In this document: positions 33,735 through 45,527 of the stretch, in pieces
How positions within the stretch are numbered: position 1 is the stretch's first letter
How the letters are laid out: every line of letters starts with the position of its first letter
Origin: Megascapheus bottae
Taxonomy: Eukaryota > Chordata > Mammalia > Rodentia > Geomyidae
Direction: 5' to 3'
NCBI GenBank assembly: GCA_024803745.1
Contig: JANJXV010000188.1
Location: forward strand, 620,001 to 684,000
DNA length: 64,000 bases
Translations under genes and position numbers: made by a program
Notes under the pieces: model-generated
The model's database searches: none
Told to the model about the DNA's origin: nothing
Seen by the model: the letters and a program-made list of their open reading frames with translations, nothing else

Positions 33735-34345
33735 GGAACCTAGCTTTCTGAGGCCTCTGGCAGAAAAAGACTCTACTAAGTGCAGAAGAATAACACTTCA
33801 TACAGGAGGTAGGCTCAATGACAGATGACAACAGAAAGCATCATGGGAAGTGAGAAATGGCTATTTTTGGTCCCCCTGAATGGATGTATCTTAACTTGAC
33901 ATTTCCTTTGCTTGCAAAACAGGAGAAGCAAGGAGAATAATACAGCGTGATAAAATGATATGGGACAACTGGGGAATGGAAATGAGGACATATTAATAAA
34001 ATTTTGATTGTATAATTACATTAACTTCGGTGATTGCCTTACTTGCTCCTCATTTGGGTGGAGAATTTTTTATGAGCAATTATTGTGAACTTTTATGTAC
34101 TCATCTATGAGCTGTGGGTAAAGGTACAATAGAAGTGTGGCTGTGGAGCTTCAAATTCAACTCAAACACCTGCTATTTGGTTCTGATAGAATTTCCCTGG
34201 GAAGTACTAAGTCATTCTGACTTAGGTAAACGATTTTCATGGAGAATTGCAACCCATCTATGATGGGTTTCCTGTGAAAAGCAGGGGTCACTAACTGGAT
34301 TGTATGAAGCTGTCCACTTTTAATGGTTTGCAATGCAAAAGAGGC
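33435..34345 (+). repeat. Left arm of the inner inverted repeat (0.9 kb)
   Basis: The reverse complement of 38744-39858, from 'tgttaatgtgtaac' to 'caatgcaaaagaggc'. It lacks about 205 bp present in the right arm (38868-39076), replaced at about 34222-34227 by a few bases. A (TG)n tract lies at 33677-33734. No gene recognised. Confidence 0.96.
33677..33734. repeat. (TG)n microsatellite (inner left arm)
   Basis: A perfect TG tract of about 58 bp, mirrored by the (CA)n at 39565-39620. Confidence 0.96.
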
Positions 34346-36384
34346 CTTCAATCTCCAGAAAAAGGCCAAGAAATTTTTATCAGACAGGTTAAACGAGTAG
34401 AAGGCTATATATGGAGGAGTAGAAAACAAATGATTAAATATTAATTCGAAAATATTTGTCATTTCTTAGAATTTTTTCCAGTTTTTATATACTGGATGAT
34501 ATCTTGGGGATGGTGCAAAGGAAAATTGAAACAAAAATGTTCTACCTTGTGAAACCTGCATTATGAAGGAGGTAGATATATTTGAAACAAACAAACAAGA
34601 TGGAAAGTCAGTTTTCAGTAGGTAAGGGAAGGAAGGCTTTCTTGATGTTGACAGATTAAACCTGGAAATGAAAGATAAAAATGATTATGGGTCAAACTCT
34701 TGGAAAGATGAAATCACTATTAATTTCATTGAAGGCTCTAGAAACTTTAGGGTGGTAGAAATAGTAGGGGGAGTTTTATTCTTGTTATGTGTGATCTGCC
34801 TCTTAGCCAACCAACTTGAGATTTAGTGGTGATTGGATGGATGAAGATGTCTGGAAGTCCAAGTGGAAGCCTTAGCTGGAACTATAAATATAAGAATCAT
34901 TGTCATAGTCATATTATATAAATTAATTGCATTATATAGGCTTTTATAGGATTATGTGCAAATAAAAATTGAAGGCTAAGCATATGAAGACTGGAATATC
35001 TATTGGTCTGGTAATGTGGAGCTTTCTAGAGATTCTGATAAGAGTGGCAGAATTGTAAAACCTGATCATACAGTGTCCAGAGCAAAACAGAGCAAGAGAA
35101 ATTGAACCAGTAAGTTAATGTAATTCATCAAATTCATGTCTTTATAAAGAGAACTTTGGTAGTAAATGGAATTTGGGGGTCGGAGTCAAGCATTTTTTTT
35201 AATAAGAGAGAAATGACATTGTGCTTTTGAATGTCCACTAGAAAGGGGAAAAATTATGATACACCAGAGGAGAGCTATATTTACGAGTATGTGTAAAGGA
35301 CAGAAGCCTTGTGCACAAAGGGTTGACTATAGCTAGGAATTAATGCTGTTAATTCATGGCACTAAAAAAAAAAGACTAAAGTCATTCTACCCTGACTCTG
35401 GATGGGGCATACAGGAATTGGGGGTTATTTAAGGTGTCTGCCTATGGCTTTCATTTGACTGATGGGAGTATGTGAGGGAGATATAAAGTTAGATAAACTG
35501 CATTCCAGTGGATTTGGGGGAAGGCTAGTGTGAAATTGAAGTGCTTGGTTAACTGTGAAGGCAGTATATGGCTGGATTCAGTGCCTTTCTAAAGAGTGGC
35601 TTTCTGTAGCCTGTCTTTTCCACTGTCACCCAGGAAACAATCACTAAAGTGATCCTACATCTTAGGTACTTATTTCTCTATTATTGTTCATTTCTGTATT
35701 CTAATGTTCTGGGTTGAGAGAGAAGGCTATTAGTTTGGAAAGTACTTGGATGTAAAGGTTAAAAAAATAGACCTTACTGTGTAATATCATAGTTTACCTT
35801 TACCCATAAGAAGGTATGTTCCAATACACCCAATAGATGTCTAAAATTGTTAATAACACTAAACCTTATACACAGGTTTTGTAAGGTTACCATAAGTGAG
35901 GTGACCTCTGAGAAGGCTTCTGAAGGACTAATGGGCATATAAAATCTAGAGTATGGTTTTATTGGACCAAAGAAGGATTCAGGTCTTAGGTGGAACAGAA
36001 TAAAATGATATCAATATCATCGTATTTCCTGAGAGTGGCATGCAATTAAAACTTTATGAATGGTTTATTTCTGAAATTTCCCGTTTAATGTCTTTTAGGC
36101 TTCAGCTGAGTATGGGTAATTAAACCTATGGAAGCCAAGATTGTAGGAAATAAGAGATTAGTGTGTCAGTAACTAACTTGAGCCACTTTTAAATGATACT
36201 GCACGGTTCCAGAGGTAGGTTGGGAATTTCATAACAAAAAGAAGTAAATACCCCCTTCTATTATAACATTGCTGTTATTCATTTTGCTCATCCACAGTTA
36301 CAAATACTCTTTATGTTACTGCTATCATTTTGAATAAACTGTTAACCTCTCTGATCAAACAAGATTCAGAAAATATACTGCACT
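34346..36384. other. Inner spacer, unassigned
   Basis: Two kilobases of AT-rich unique-looking sequence, with no recognised gene, SINE or LINE and few open frames. Confidence 0.5.
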
Positions 36385-36575
36385 GGTTTCTCACACTTGT
36401 AGTTTTAGCACTTTAGGAGCTGCGGTTGCAGTTCAAAGTCAGGCCAGGCAGAAAAAACAGTGAGATTCTATGTCCCCCAAAAAAGCAGATATGATTCAAG
36501 TGGAAGAACACCAGCTAAGCAGCAAGCTGAGCAAATGTGGAAGCTCTGAGTTTAAATCTTAGTACCCTCCCAAAT
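36385..36575 (+). mobile_element. Diverged B1-like SINE
   Basis: 'tctcacacttgtagttttag', 'gcagttcaaagtcaggccag' and 'gctctgagtttaaatcttag'. Old copy. Confidence 0.55.
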
Positions 36576-36771
36576 GTTTGTTTTTGTCTTTATCTGTGTA
36601 GAATTGAGTTTCTGACCTATGTCATTTTCTTATTTTTATTTTTGCCAGAAAGTCTTTTTCTCCTTCATTTTGGTAATAATGCCCCTTAAGAATACAGGAT
36701 TCTACAGTTTGGTCAACTCTGCTTTTGCTCTCATGTTTGTAAATGGAAATCTGCAATGTCATTTGTATTTC

Positions 36772-36972
36772 TTTTGTTGTTGTTGCCAATTCTGGGGCTT
36801 GTACTCAGGGACTGAGCACTGTCCTTGGGCTTTCTCAAGGCTTAGAGCTCTAGCACTTGAGCCCCTAGCAACTCTTCCAGCTTTTTCTATGTATTTGGTA
36901 CTGAGGCATTGAACCCTGGTCTTCATGCATGTTAGGCAAGCATTGTACCACTAGGCCATGCTCCCAGCCCTG
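36772..36972 (-). mobile_element. Reverse IDL-Geo SINE
   Basis: 'ttgccaattctggggcttgt', 'ccttgggctttctcaaggct' and 'accactaggccatgctccca'. Confidence 0.88.
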
Positions 36973-36974
36973 TA

Positions 36975-38550
36975 GTTTGTATTCTGATTCTTATTTTAAA
37001 GGATAGTTTATTTTCTGTTCCTTCAAAAATGGACTGATTTTCCTTCTCTTTCCTTCTTTCCCGTCTTTATATCCAGGTATGTCTACCCTAGGTATTTCTT
37101 TTGTGTGGGTGGGATATGCTGGATCTACTGGCATGTCAGATATGATGGATTATGTTGGGCTCACCACAGTTTCACACTAGAGCCTGCCCCTAGACCTTTT
37201 ACATGACTAGTTAGGTACACTTTATTTTTTTACATATTTTCAAATGACTTATAGGCAGAATGACACACAGACACTCAATACTTAATATATACAGTTGGAT
37301 AAGTTCAGAGCTAAGTAAGCATATGTGGTACATCCAAATCTACAATCTGTGTTCACAGCACATCCACCTACTAGAAGAAGAATCCCGAATGACCCTTACT
37401 GTACACTCTATTTTTATTGACAATGAAACAGATAGAGGAAAGCTTAGTTCCCATGGGTTTTCTCTGGAGACACATTCTTGACTTGTGGGAAGTTGATTTG
37501 CTTACTTACCATGTGCTGAGTATGGCTTTTCTAGAAGGAAATTTGGATGCTACCAAGTTAGAGTTTATGATGGTCCCATTTTTATTGTTTTTAATATGCT
37601 TTGCTTATACTCTTGCGAACCATTTCAGTCTTCCTTAATGCTATTTTTGTTTTTGTTTTTTCTTTTTACAGGGCTCTAGCTGTAGAATGAACATGGAAGC
37701 TCTCCTTTTTGGCTTTACCAGAAAGTTATTCCAAAGCTGCTACTGCCACCTGCAGAGTCAGCAGTTCTAGCTTCTGAAATGAACTGGCAGTCTCAGGGCT
37801 AAGTCTGTGTGGAGGCAAGCACTCTGCTGGATGATGAATACAACCATAAACAGCCTGGACAATGGCCAGCAGACATGTTACTGATCTGGATGATGCCTAT
37901 TAATACTCTTAATAAGGACATGCAAGTGTCTTTTCAATGTATTATCAGCAAGGACTATTTTACTAGGCCCCTAAATGAAAATAGTCTCAGGGAATTGTTT
38001 CACAAAGCTTGGGGACTTGGGAAATTCTAGGAATCTATTTAGAAAGCGGAGGCTGCATTTTTGCACAGTACCAGTCTTGATTTTCTTTAGAAGGGGGGGT
38101 ATGGAGTTTCATAAAGTCCTTAAATCTGGTAGAAAGTACCCAAGGGCCTTGAATAGAGATGTAAGTGAACAAAGAGCATGGTTTGCATTGATCATGGAGA
38201 GAAGGTAGTGAATTTTGCAAAGGGAGATAAAGAGAAGATCAAATTCTTTAATGGTTTGCAAGGACTATGTAGAGGCCTGGATTGTGGAAGGGAAGAAAAC
38301 ATTAAAAGGCCCATGCAGATGATCCCATGGAAATGAAATAGAATAAAGTCACCTTTTGTAGGCAAATGTGACTTTTGCTCCTGTATTTCAGTTAACTCTC
38401 AAAACAGCTTCAGGAGCAATTTCCAGAATGTAAAAATCCAAGGTTTATTGATGGCTAATCTTAGAGATGAAAAGTGGGATTCTATTTGACGTTACCAGCA
38501 GCTGAGCCAATGTCTGGTACTTACTGTAATGGGGAAGGCTGTAGAGATAA
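36975..38550. other. Inner spacer, unassigned
   Basis: At 37659-37672 a pyrimidine-rich 'ttttctttttacag' followed by 'ggctctagctg' looks like a 3' splice site. No coding exon can be recognised downstream; frames at 37809-38208 show no family. Nothing else was identified. Confidence 0.35.
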
Positions 38551-38621
38551 TTTATTTGGAATTGAGGGGAAGGTGGAATTTGATTTGAGAGATATAACCG
38601 TCTGATAAAAGAAGTGCATGA
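38551..38621 (-). repeat. 71-bp segment, inverted copy of 31849-31919
   Basis: Differs from the copy at 31849-31919 by one base. Here, on the minus strand, it follows GC-rich sequence containing 'ATGAGCCACTC' and precedes 'ttatctctacag'. It sits between the GC-rich patch and unique DNA. Confidence 0.9.
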
Positions 38622-38743
38622 GAGTGGCTCATTGTGCGCAGCTTTGCACGGCGCCGCAGGCCGCCCTGGTCTAAGGTGGAAGTTCTTGCGACCGCCGCCA
38701 CCGCCTCCGCCGCCGCCGCTCCGGCACCGCTGCAGCCGCTGCC
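38622..38743 (-). other. GC-rich, 5'UTR-like patch
   Basis: About 120 bp with (CCG)n and CpG-rich 'ggcgccgcaggccgccctgg' in otherwise AT-rich DNA, bounded sharply by the inner repeat arm (38744) and the 71-bp segment. It resembles the 5' end of a housekeeping-gene mRNA. It does not match the SLTM 5'UTR at 33324-33434. Source gene not recognised. Confidence 0.75.
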
Positions 38744-39563
38744 GCCTCTTTTGCATTGCAAACCATTAAAAGTGGACAGCTTCATACAATCCAATTAGTG
38801 ACCCCTGCTTTTCACAGGAAACCCATCATAGATGGGTTGCAATTCTCCATGAAAATCGTTTACCTTCCGGGAAGCTGCTGCTTTTGATGTGGCATTCCAG
38901 GAGGGTGTTAGAACAGCCTGTGTACATCTGGTGTTTCAGAAACTTCTCCAAATTCTTTTGCGTTCAGTGATTATCCCAAATTATTTAAATTGGTTCCCAG
39001 TCATCTTTGATGCAACTCTGGAATCTTTTCTGAATGTAAGAAAATCACACATATAGCACAGAGAGAAGATTACAGAATCAGAATGACTTAGTACTTCCCA
39101 GGGAAATTCTATCAGAACCAAATAGCAGGTGTTTGAGTTGAATTTGAAGCTCCACAGCCACACTTCTATTGTACCTTTACCCACAGCTCATAGATGAGTA
39201 CATAAAAGTTCACAATAATTGCTCATAAAAAATTCTCCACTCAAATGAGGAGCAAGTAAGGCAATCACCGAAGTTAATGTAATTATACAATCAAAATTTT
39301 ATTAATATGTCCTCATTTCCATTCCCCAGTTGTCCCATATCATTTTATCACGCTGTATTATTCTCCTTGCTTCTCCTGTTTTGCAAGCAAAGGAAATGTC
39401 AAGTTAAGATACATCCATTCAGGGGGACCAAAAATAGCCATTTCTCACTTCCCATGATGCTTTCTGTTGTCATCTGTCATTGAGCCTACCTCCTGTATGA
39501 AGTGTTATTCTTCTGCACTTAGTAGAGTCTTTTTCTGCCAGAGGCCTCAGAAAACTAGGTTCC

Positions 39564-39620
<57 letters not shown>

Positions 39621-39858
39621 TCCTTAAATACAAAGATATTTTCAGTAAGTGTTCTAGTATGTAGATGTGGGATTCCCTCAGAGAGGTCTGAGGAGTCATA
39701 GGTATGGACCACTCTAGTAACTATTTCCCTTTGACCAAGGCCAATGTCACCATCTGTGTGACATATGTCACACTAGTGCTGCATACTAGTAAATTTTCAG
39801 CCCCTTTCCAGGAATGCTGTAGGGAAGAAATCATTTTGAATTTGAGTTACACATTAAC
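38744..39858 (-). repeat. Right arm of the inner inverted repeat (1.1 kb)
   Basis: Mirror of 33435-34345, nearly identical in the aligned parts. An extra segment of about 205 bp lies at 38868-39076. It has GT and AG near its ends on the minus strand, but removing it as an intron does not give the left-arm sequence. Confidence 0.96.
39565..39620. repeat. (CA)n microsatellite (inner right arm)
   Basis: A perfect CA tract mirroring the (TG)n of the left inner arm. Confidence 0.96.
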
Positions 39859-40136
39859 AGATTTTCATTAAATATAAAATCTTAGGTAGTTTTATCATCC
39901 CTATTTAAATTTCTGAATAGGCATAATTTGGTCACTGAATTTCCTATAATAAAAGAAAATGCACAGTATGCTCACTGGAATAAGACAGATGAAAACGAAT
40001 GAACACTGTATGATATCACTTGTACATGAAATTCAATAAAGTTAATTTCATAGAAACTGAGTAGAATGGTGGAACTACCATGGTGGTACTACCAGAGAAA
40101 GTGAGATATTGATCATGGGTAAAAAGTTTTAGTAGG

Positions 40137-40308
40137 GGGGCCGGGGGTTTGGTCTAGTGGTAGAGTGCTTGCCTAGTATGCACAAAGACCTGGGTTGTAG
40201 AAAAAAGCTGGGAATGTTGCTGAGACTCAAGTGGTAGAGCTCTGATCTTGAGAAAGCCCAAGGATAGGGCTCAGGCCCTGAGCTCAAGCCCAGGACTGGC
40301 AAAAAAAG
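40137..40308 (+). mobile_element. IDL-Geo SINE
   Basis: 'gggccgggggtttggtctag', 'gcttgcctagtatgcacaaa', 'gactcaagtggtagagctct' and 'gagctcaagcccaggactgg'. The interval 39859-40136 has nothing recognised. Confidence 0.9.
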
Positions 40309-40548
40309 TTTTAGTAGGACTTGAAGAACAAGCTACGATATGAGCTATTGAAGTACTCTGTGACCACAATTAATAATACTGTACAATTCAAAATTGCCCA
40401 AAGAATTGATTTTTAACATTTTCTTCACAAAAATGGTGAGTTAGAAAGGTGATGGATATATCAGTTACCTCTATTGAATATTTCCATACTGTATAGACAG
40501 ATCAAATATTATGTTGTACACTATAAATTTGTGTAAGTAATGCCAATA

Positions 40549-40662
40549 GGAAGGAAGGAGGGAAGAAAGGAAGGAAAGAAGGAAAATGGAAGGAAAGAAG
40601 GAAGGAAGGGGGAAGGAAGGAAGGAAAGAAGGAAGGAAAGGAGGAGGAAAGAGAGAGGGAGA
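40549..40662. repeat. (GGAA)n purine-rich tract
   Basis: Degenerate GGAAGGAAAG repeats. Lys/Arg/Glu-rich frames are artefacts. Confidence 0.93.
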
Positions 40663-40664
40663 AT

Positions 40665-41100
40665 TTCTAGAATGTACATAGCTGATCCAAGAAACAATCT
40701 CTTTTCCAAATGTCTGAAATTCTCCACTCTACTAAAGCTTTCCTTCCATGCTATCCATGCTGTACACTCCAAGCTTTGTTATCACTACTAGTAACTACTT
40801 TACCACCGAGCAATCTCCAATACATGGATCCTCTTTATCGAGCCTCCACCTGCTGTCGTTCCCGCATACTGTTTATGATATTGCCCCCCTGCCATTCAAT
40901 GATGTGATTGGGACCAGGAATCCTTCCTGTGACTTCCCTCAAGTCTTCCCTTCCCTTCTTGCCAAGCTGGGAGCCAATTGCAGAACATACTAACCTAAAA
41001 GTTTCATAAACACCCTCCCTCTTTTCATTGTCCTCTTGGCGAAAAACACTACATGTATCTTCTGCTGTCACTAAACTAAACTACATGTCAGTAAGCTATA
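40665..41100. other. Spacer DNA, unassigned
   Basis: Short overlapping frames without recognised content. Confidence 0.4.
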
Positions 41101-41104
41101 ATTT

Positions 41105-41275
41105 TGGACCAAATGCAGACCACTGCCAGGTTTTATAAATGAAGTTTTATTGGAATAAAACAACATTCATTCATTTCTGTATTATCTATTTCATGCAATA
41201 ATGGCTGTGTTAAATACTGGGACCAAAACTGTGGCCCACAAAGTTAAAAGTACTTTATGTGTGTACTGAATACAT
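41105..41275 (-). mobile_element. Old hAT-type non-autonomous DNA transposon fragment (tentative)
   Basis: 'aatgaagttttattggaata', 'aacattcattcatttctgta' and 'atggctgtgtt', with 'ctgtggcccacaaagtt', match the wording of a widespread eutherian MER-type DNA transposon. The terminal repeats are not both visible. It ends about 10-30 bp from the palindrome arm boundary at 41285. Confidence 0.55.
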
Positions 41276-41629
41276 TTGTGAAACTCTGAGTTAAATTATT
41301 CCTTAAATCCAGATTTGCCAACCATTCTTAGCTTTGATTTATAAACTCAAGACTCTAATCAACACCCAACTCTCTAGCTCACATCTGTATTCCTGACTAC
41401 TTAGGAAGCTTAGATCTAAGGATCCAAGTTTGATGTCAGCCTAGATAATCATGAATATCATGCCTCAGTTTCTTAACTCTAATTAATCAGCAAAATTTGG
41501 AACTAAAGACATGGCTCAAGGATAGAATGCCAGCCAGGAATAAAACAGAAAAACAAGCATATGAGGGCCTGAGTTCAAGCTCCAGTAATGACAAACATGT
41601 TCGGATGCATATTCGGGCATGTATAACAC

Positions 41630-41745
41630 TGACACACGGACAGACAGACAGACAGACAGACACACACAAACACACACACACACACACACACACACAGATA
41701 GAGACAGAGAGACAGACAGATAGAGACAGAGAGACAGAGACAGAG
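41630..41745. repeat. (CAGA)n/(CA)n microsatellite (right arm)
   Basis: Mirror of 24538-24650 with a longer CAGA section and one CAAACA interruption. Length differences show the arms have evolved separately since duplication. Confidence 0.9.
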
Positions 41746-42402
41746 AAAAAGGTAAATCAGAGGTTTTAAAGCCAAAGCATGGGAATGCCTTTTGGAATTT
41801 CCCTCCTTGCACTCTCCCTATTTACCTTTGCTAAGCTGTGTTTCAGTATTTCATTATGTTCTGTTTTGTATTCTGTATTTATTTGAGACCAAGCCTTGCC
41901 ATGTAGCCCAGACTGGCCTTCAATTCACCATGTTGTCTAGGCATGCCTTAAGTTCTCTGTCTTCCTGACTCAGATTCCTGAGAGTAGAAGTATATATTAC
42001 CATACTTCACTTTTGCTGATTTTTTCCCCTAGAAACGGTCACAGCAATGTTCTCATCTCATTTGCCCATTGAGTGTGATTTTAACAAGTCTTCCACAAGA
42101 ACTAATATCTAGATGCCCTCTCTTTGTATGAGAACATGCATGTATGGACTTCACAAGTAGAATGTGACCACAGTGGTGCTTCCTGAAGCAAGTCATGAAA
42201 GAAATTACAGGTGTCCTTGGTTCTCTCATTCTCAGAGCCCAGCTGCCAAGCTGTTAGGAAATCTAAGCAACCCGTGGAGTGTCTCACAGAAAGCTGCCTA
42301 TATAGAAAAGGAACAGAACCCCTGGCTTTCTACCCAGCCAAGCTCCCAGCCAATAGCCAAGAGTATCTTACCATCTGTACATCTCAGAAGTAGAATATCC
42401 AT

Positions 42403-42620
42403 GCTAGGTACCAGTGGCTTACCCTTAACGACTCAGAGAACTGTGGTTCAAAGCCAACCTAAGCAGAAAAGTCCATGAGACTCTTATCCCCAATTAAACA
42501 TCAAAAATGGCAGAAATGGACTGTTACTCAAGCAGTAGAATGATAGCCTTGAGCAAAAACGCTCAAGCATAGTGCCCATACCCTGAGTTCAAGTCCCAAG
42601 ACCTGTACACAAAAATAAAT
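42403..42620 (+). mobile_element. B1-like/Geo SINE (right arm)
   Basis: Mirror of 23664-23879: 'aggtaccagtggcttaccct', 'gttcaaagccaacctaagca' and 'ctgagttcaagtcccaagac'. Confidence 0.82.
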
Positions 42621-43834
42621 GAAGTAGAAAAGCCAGTTCTGCTCCAGTTTTCCCATTACACAAACTACAAATTTTTGACGTATAAAATTACAGCTATTTT
42701 GGATTTTAGTTTTTTAAGATTAGAAGATTGGGTATATACAAAATGGTAAGACCCAACATAATTCACAAGATTCATTACATTTGATGTGCACCTTATACAG
42801 ATAATCTGAAAATAATTTTATATAGTATTTGACTGGGTCTGCAATTTGACTATGACTCACCACTTGGGTGTGGAATTTTCCACTTGCAGTCATGTCAGCA
42901 TTCAATATGTTTCAGATTTTGGAGTGTTTCTGAGTTCAGGTTTGGTGGCTGTTCATCCTGCACCGTTCTGAGTGACTATGGGGGAGGGAAAGGGCGCTCA
43001 TTAGTTACACATGGCACAAAACAAACCAAAACAGCAGCCATCTGGTCTTTTCCTCTCTAGGCCTAGCTTTCTTATCATACAGACGAGGTGGTGCGTCCTT
43101 TGACTCCTCTCTCAATCATCATGGGACAGTTCTGGCCTCTCACCTCACTCAGAGTCAATATGCTATTTGTCTTTCAGCTTCTGAACTAAGCACCACTACT
43201 AGGTCATTTCTGTTCCTGACATGTATTATTTTAGGCCCACACCCAGCTTCATGACCTCCTTGGGAAGCCAAGTGTGGGAAGCCATACTCTCATAGGCCCA
43301 TACCTAAAGTGGTGGGTTGTCTAGTTTCAGATGCACTTAAGATTGATGCTGTTGAAAGCATAGGCTGAGAAGGAAAGGACAGGTCTCCAAAATTTGATAG
43401 TTTCTCTGTATGAATTATTAGTGCCAAGACAAACTGTGACACAGTCAGTCATCAGTAATGGGTGACGGGTTGGCAGCACAGCATACATAGAATCCAATGT
43501 GAGTCAGAGCAGGGTTGTCAAGCAAGGCAGTAAGTAAATGCTTGAGAAAAAATCATCAAAACAACAACATTCTACTAGTAATCGGTCCTTGAAAGAGGGT
43601 CTTGAGTGTCAATCACTATCTCTGGCAGTAATTGCTGAGGTCATTCTCTTGGTAACTTGTCATATTTAGGAACTCAATCAAATAGATTGCTGTAGTAAAG
43701 CAAATTATGTCTTAGTCACCACATCTTCTTTAACACATGCACAAATGTCCCCCATGTCTCTTTATGTCTCTCTTATTCCTGTCTCTCTGTCTCTATCTCT
43801 CTCTGAAATGTGCATACATGGATATTTACACATG

Positions 43835-43835
<1 letters not shown>

Positions 43836-43882
<47 letters not shown>
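43836..43882. repeat. (TG)n microsatellite (right arm)
   Basis: A perfect TG run mirroring the interrupted CA tract at 22397-22446. Confidence 0.93.
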
Positions 43883-43884
<2 letters not shown>

Positions 43885-44116
43885 TGTATGTGTGAGAAAG
43901 CAGATCCTATGTCACCACCTGGCTGAGCCAAATATAAGAAAGACAGTTCATACTGATCTTCCACCTCCAAATTGTGGAGACAATTGGACAATGTGTAATG
44001 CAGATTTTACCATTTATCAGCTATGTGACCTTTGGTTAGTCACTAAATCCTTCTGAGCATCTGTGTCTTAATTTACAAATGAGACTTATATTAGACAGAG
44101 TATGACAAGACTGTAT

Positions 44117-44117
<1 letters not shown>

Positions 44118-44160
<43 letters not shown>

Positions 44161-44390
44161 CACACATGAGTGCATGCAGGTTCTTGGGCTTGAACTTAAA
44201 GTCTGGTGCTATCCATGAACTTTTTTTGTTCGAGGCTAATGTTCTACCACTTGAGCCACAACTTCATTCCCAGCTCTTTGTTTAGAGATGAGAGTCTCAT
44301 GGATTTTTCTACCAGAGCTGGCTTTGAACCATTTTTCAGTCTCTTGAGTAGCTAGATTATAGGCCTAAGCCACTGGCACCCAGATGAACT
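44118..44390 (-). mobile_element. (TG)n plus reverse SINE (right arm)
   Basis: Mirror of 21891-22163: a TG run at 44118-44158, 'gggcttgaacttaaagtctg' and 'gtagctagattataggccta'. Confidence 0.87.
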
Positions 44391-45087
44391 TATTTTTGTT
44401 TTTATGACTAAATAAAATCACAAGGAAAGTATCAAGTATTTCTAGTGAATGGTTCATACATGTTGAATTTCCTTCCTCTGCTGGACAAAACAGCCTGGTC
44501 TAGGACTGCAGTACTAAGTCATTTGTCCCCACATTTTATTTAAAGTTTAACCTAGCATATCCTAACTTTCAGGTTTAATCTAATTAGTCACTTCTAGTCT
44601 GTAGCTTTAGGAGTCCTGACACCATGCTAAAAACACTCATCAGAAATTTTCTCCCTTACTTTGGCCATTAGTTGCTTTCTCATTTTATCACCAACAAAAT
44701 CACATTTTCTTCCTTAGCCCTGTCGAAAGCAACAAGCTTACCACTGAGATGCTTGGACTACATCCTGCAAAGCAATCCTGCCCCAGAGCCACGGCCTGAT
44801 TTAACATGGTGCCAGTGGCTCTCTTAATGAAAGGCAGGTGGCAAGGCCTTCAGAGATTCTGTCACAGTGGGAGCACAGCAGGAAACAGATTGGGTTAATC
44901 CTCTATGTGCCTCCTGATTTGCCAAGCTTTCAAGCATAGCAAAACTGAAAATAGCCTACTTTCTCACATTTTCACATAGGCATTCCCTTCTAAATCATCT
45001 CTCCCCCCCCCCACCGAATGCCTCATCTTTAGGGATATATATTGTTAGCTAAGACAGGAAGTATTCTGGGAAAAACCTCTGTGTTAT

Positions 45088-45500
45088 GCCCCGCGATGAC
45101 TTGAAGGTGGTGGTGGCCTCGAGCCCGGGCTCCATCTTGCCAGGCCCAGAGGCAGGCTTCGCCTGGCTGCCGAGGACCGGGCGCCCTTGAGTGGTGGCGG
45201 GCGGGCATGGCGCAGCAAAGCCAGAAGAATGGCGGAGGCTTTGTGGGGCAGGAGGACGGAGACCCTAGGCGGCCTCGGAAGCTCACCAGCATTCCAGGCT
45301 GTGGAGCCCGCCGGTCTGGGGCCTGGGGTGACCTCCCTGCCCCGCCACCAGGACCCACGAAGACCCTAACGGTCCTGGAAGGTGAGCGGAGCCCCGGAGG
45401 CCGGCAGGTGCAATGGTTGGCGGCCTGGCGGTTGGGCTGGTGCCAGCGGAGAAACGGTGGTGACGAACACGGGTGCCCACGGAAGCCCGCGAAGACTTAC
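45088..45500 (+). promoter_or_regulatory. CpG island, putative promoter (right, truncated copy)
   Basis: Mirror of 19480-19903. The centre-proximal half of the island is missing: 45088 joins directly to ordinary arm DNA. If the true start site or divergent promoter lay in 19904-20095, this copy has lost it. Confidence 0.7.
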
Positions 45501-45527
45501 TGGCCGGTTCTAGGCCTGTGTATATAA
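45207..45527 (+). CDS. Putative 106-aa MAQQ frame in the CpG island (right copy)
   Basis: Same start as the left copy (MAQQSQKNGGGFVG, good ATG context). The left-copy stop is CAG here, so the frame runs on to 45527. More likely, if transcribed, the exon ends at the donor 'GGAAG|GTGAGC' (GT at 45382-45383), after about 58 codons, making the longer frame irrelevant. No domain recognised. The two copies differ in about 7% of bases with no excess of silent changes. It may be a non-coding first exon. Confidence 0.3.
   Translation: MAQQSQKNGGGFVGQEDGDPRRPRKLTSIPGCGARRSGAWGDLPAPPPGPTKTLTVLEGERSPGGRQVQWLAAWRLGWCQRRNGGDEHGCPRKPAKTYWPVLGLCI

Noticed and set aside
38868..39076. Retained versus spliced intron as the explanation for the inner-arm length difference
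   Set aside because: GT and AG occur near the ends on the minus strand, but removing the segment does not reproduce the left-arm sequence, which has extra filler bases.
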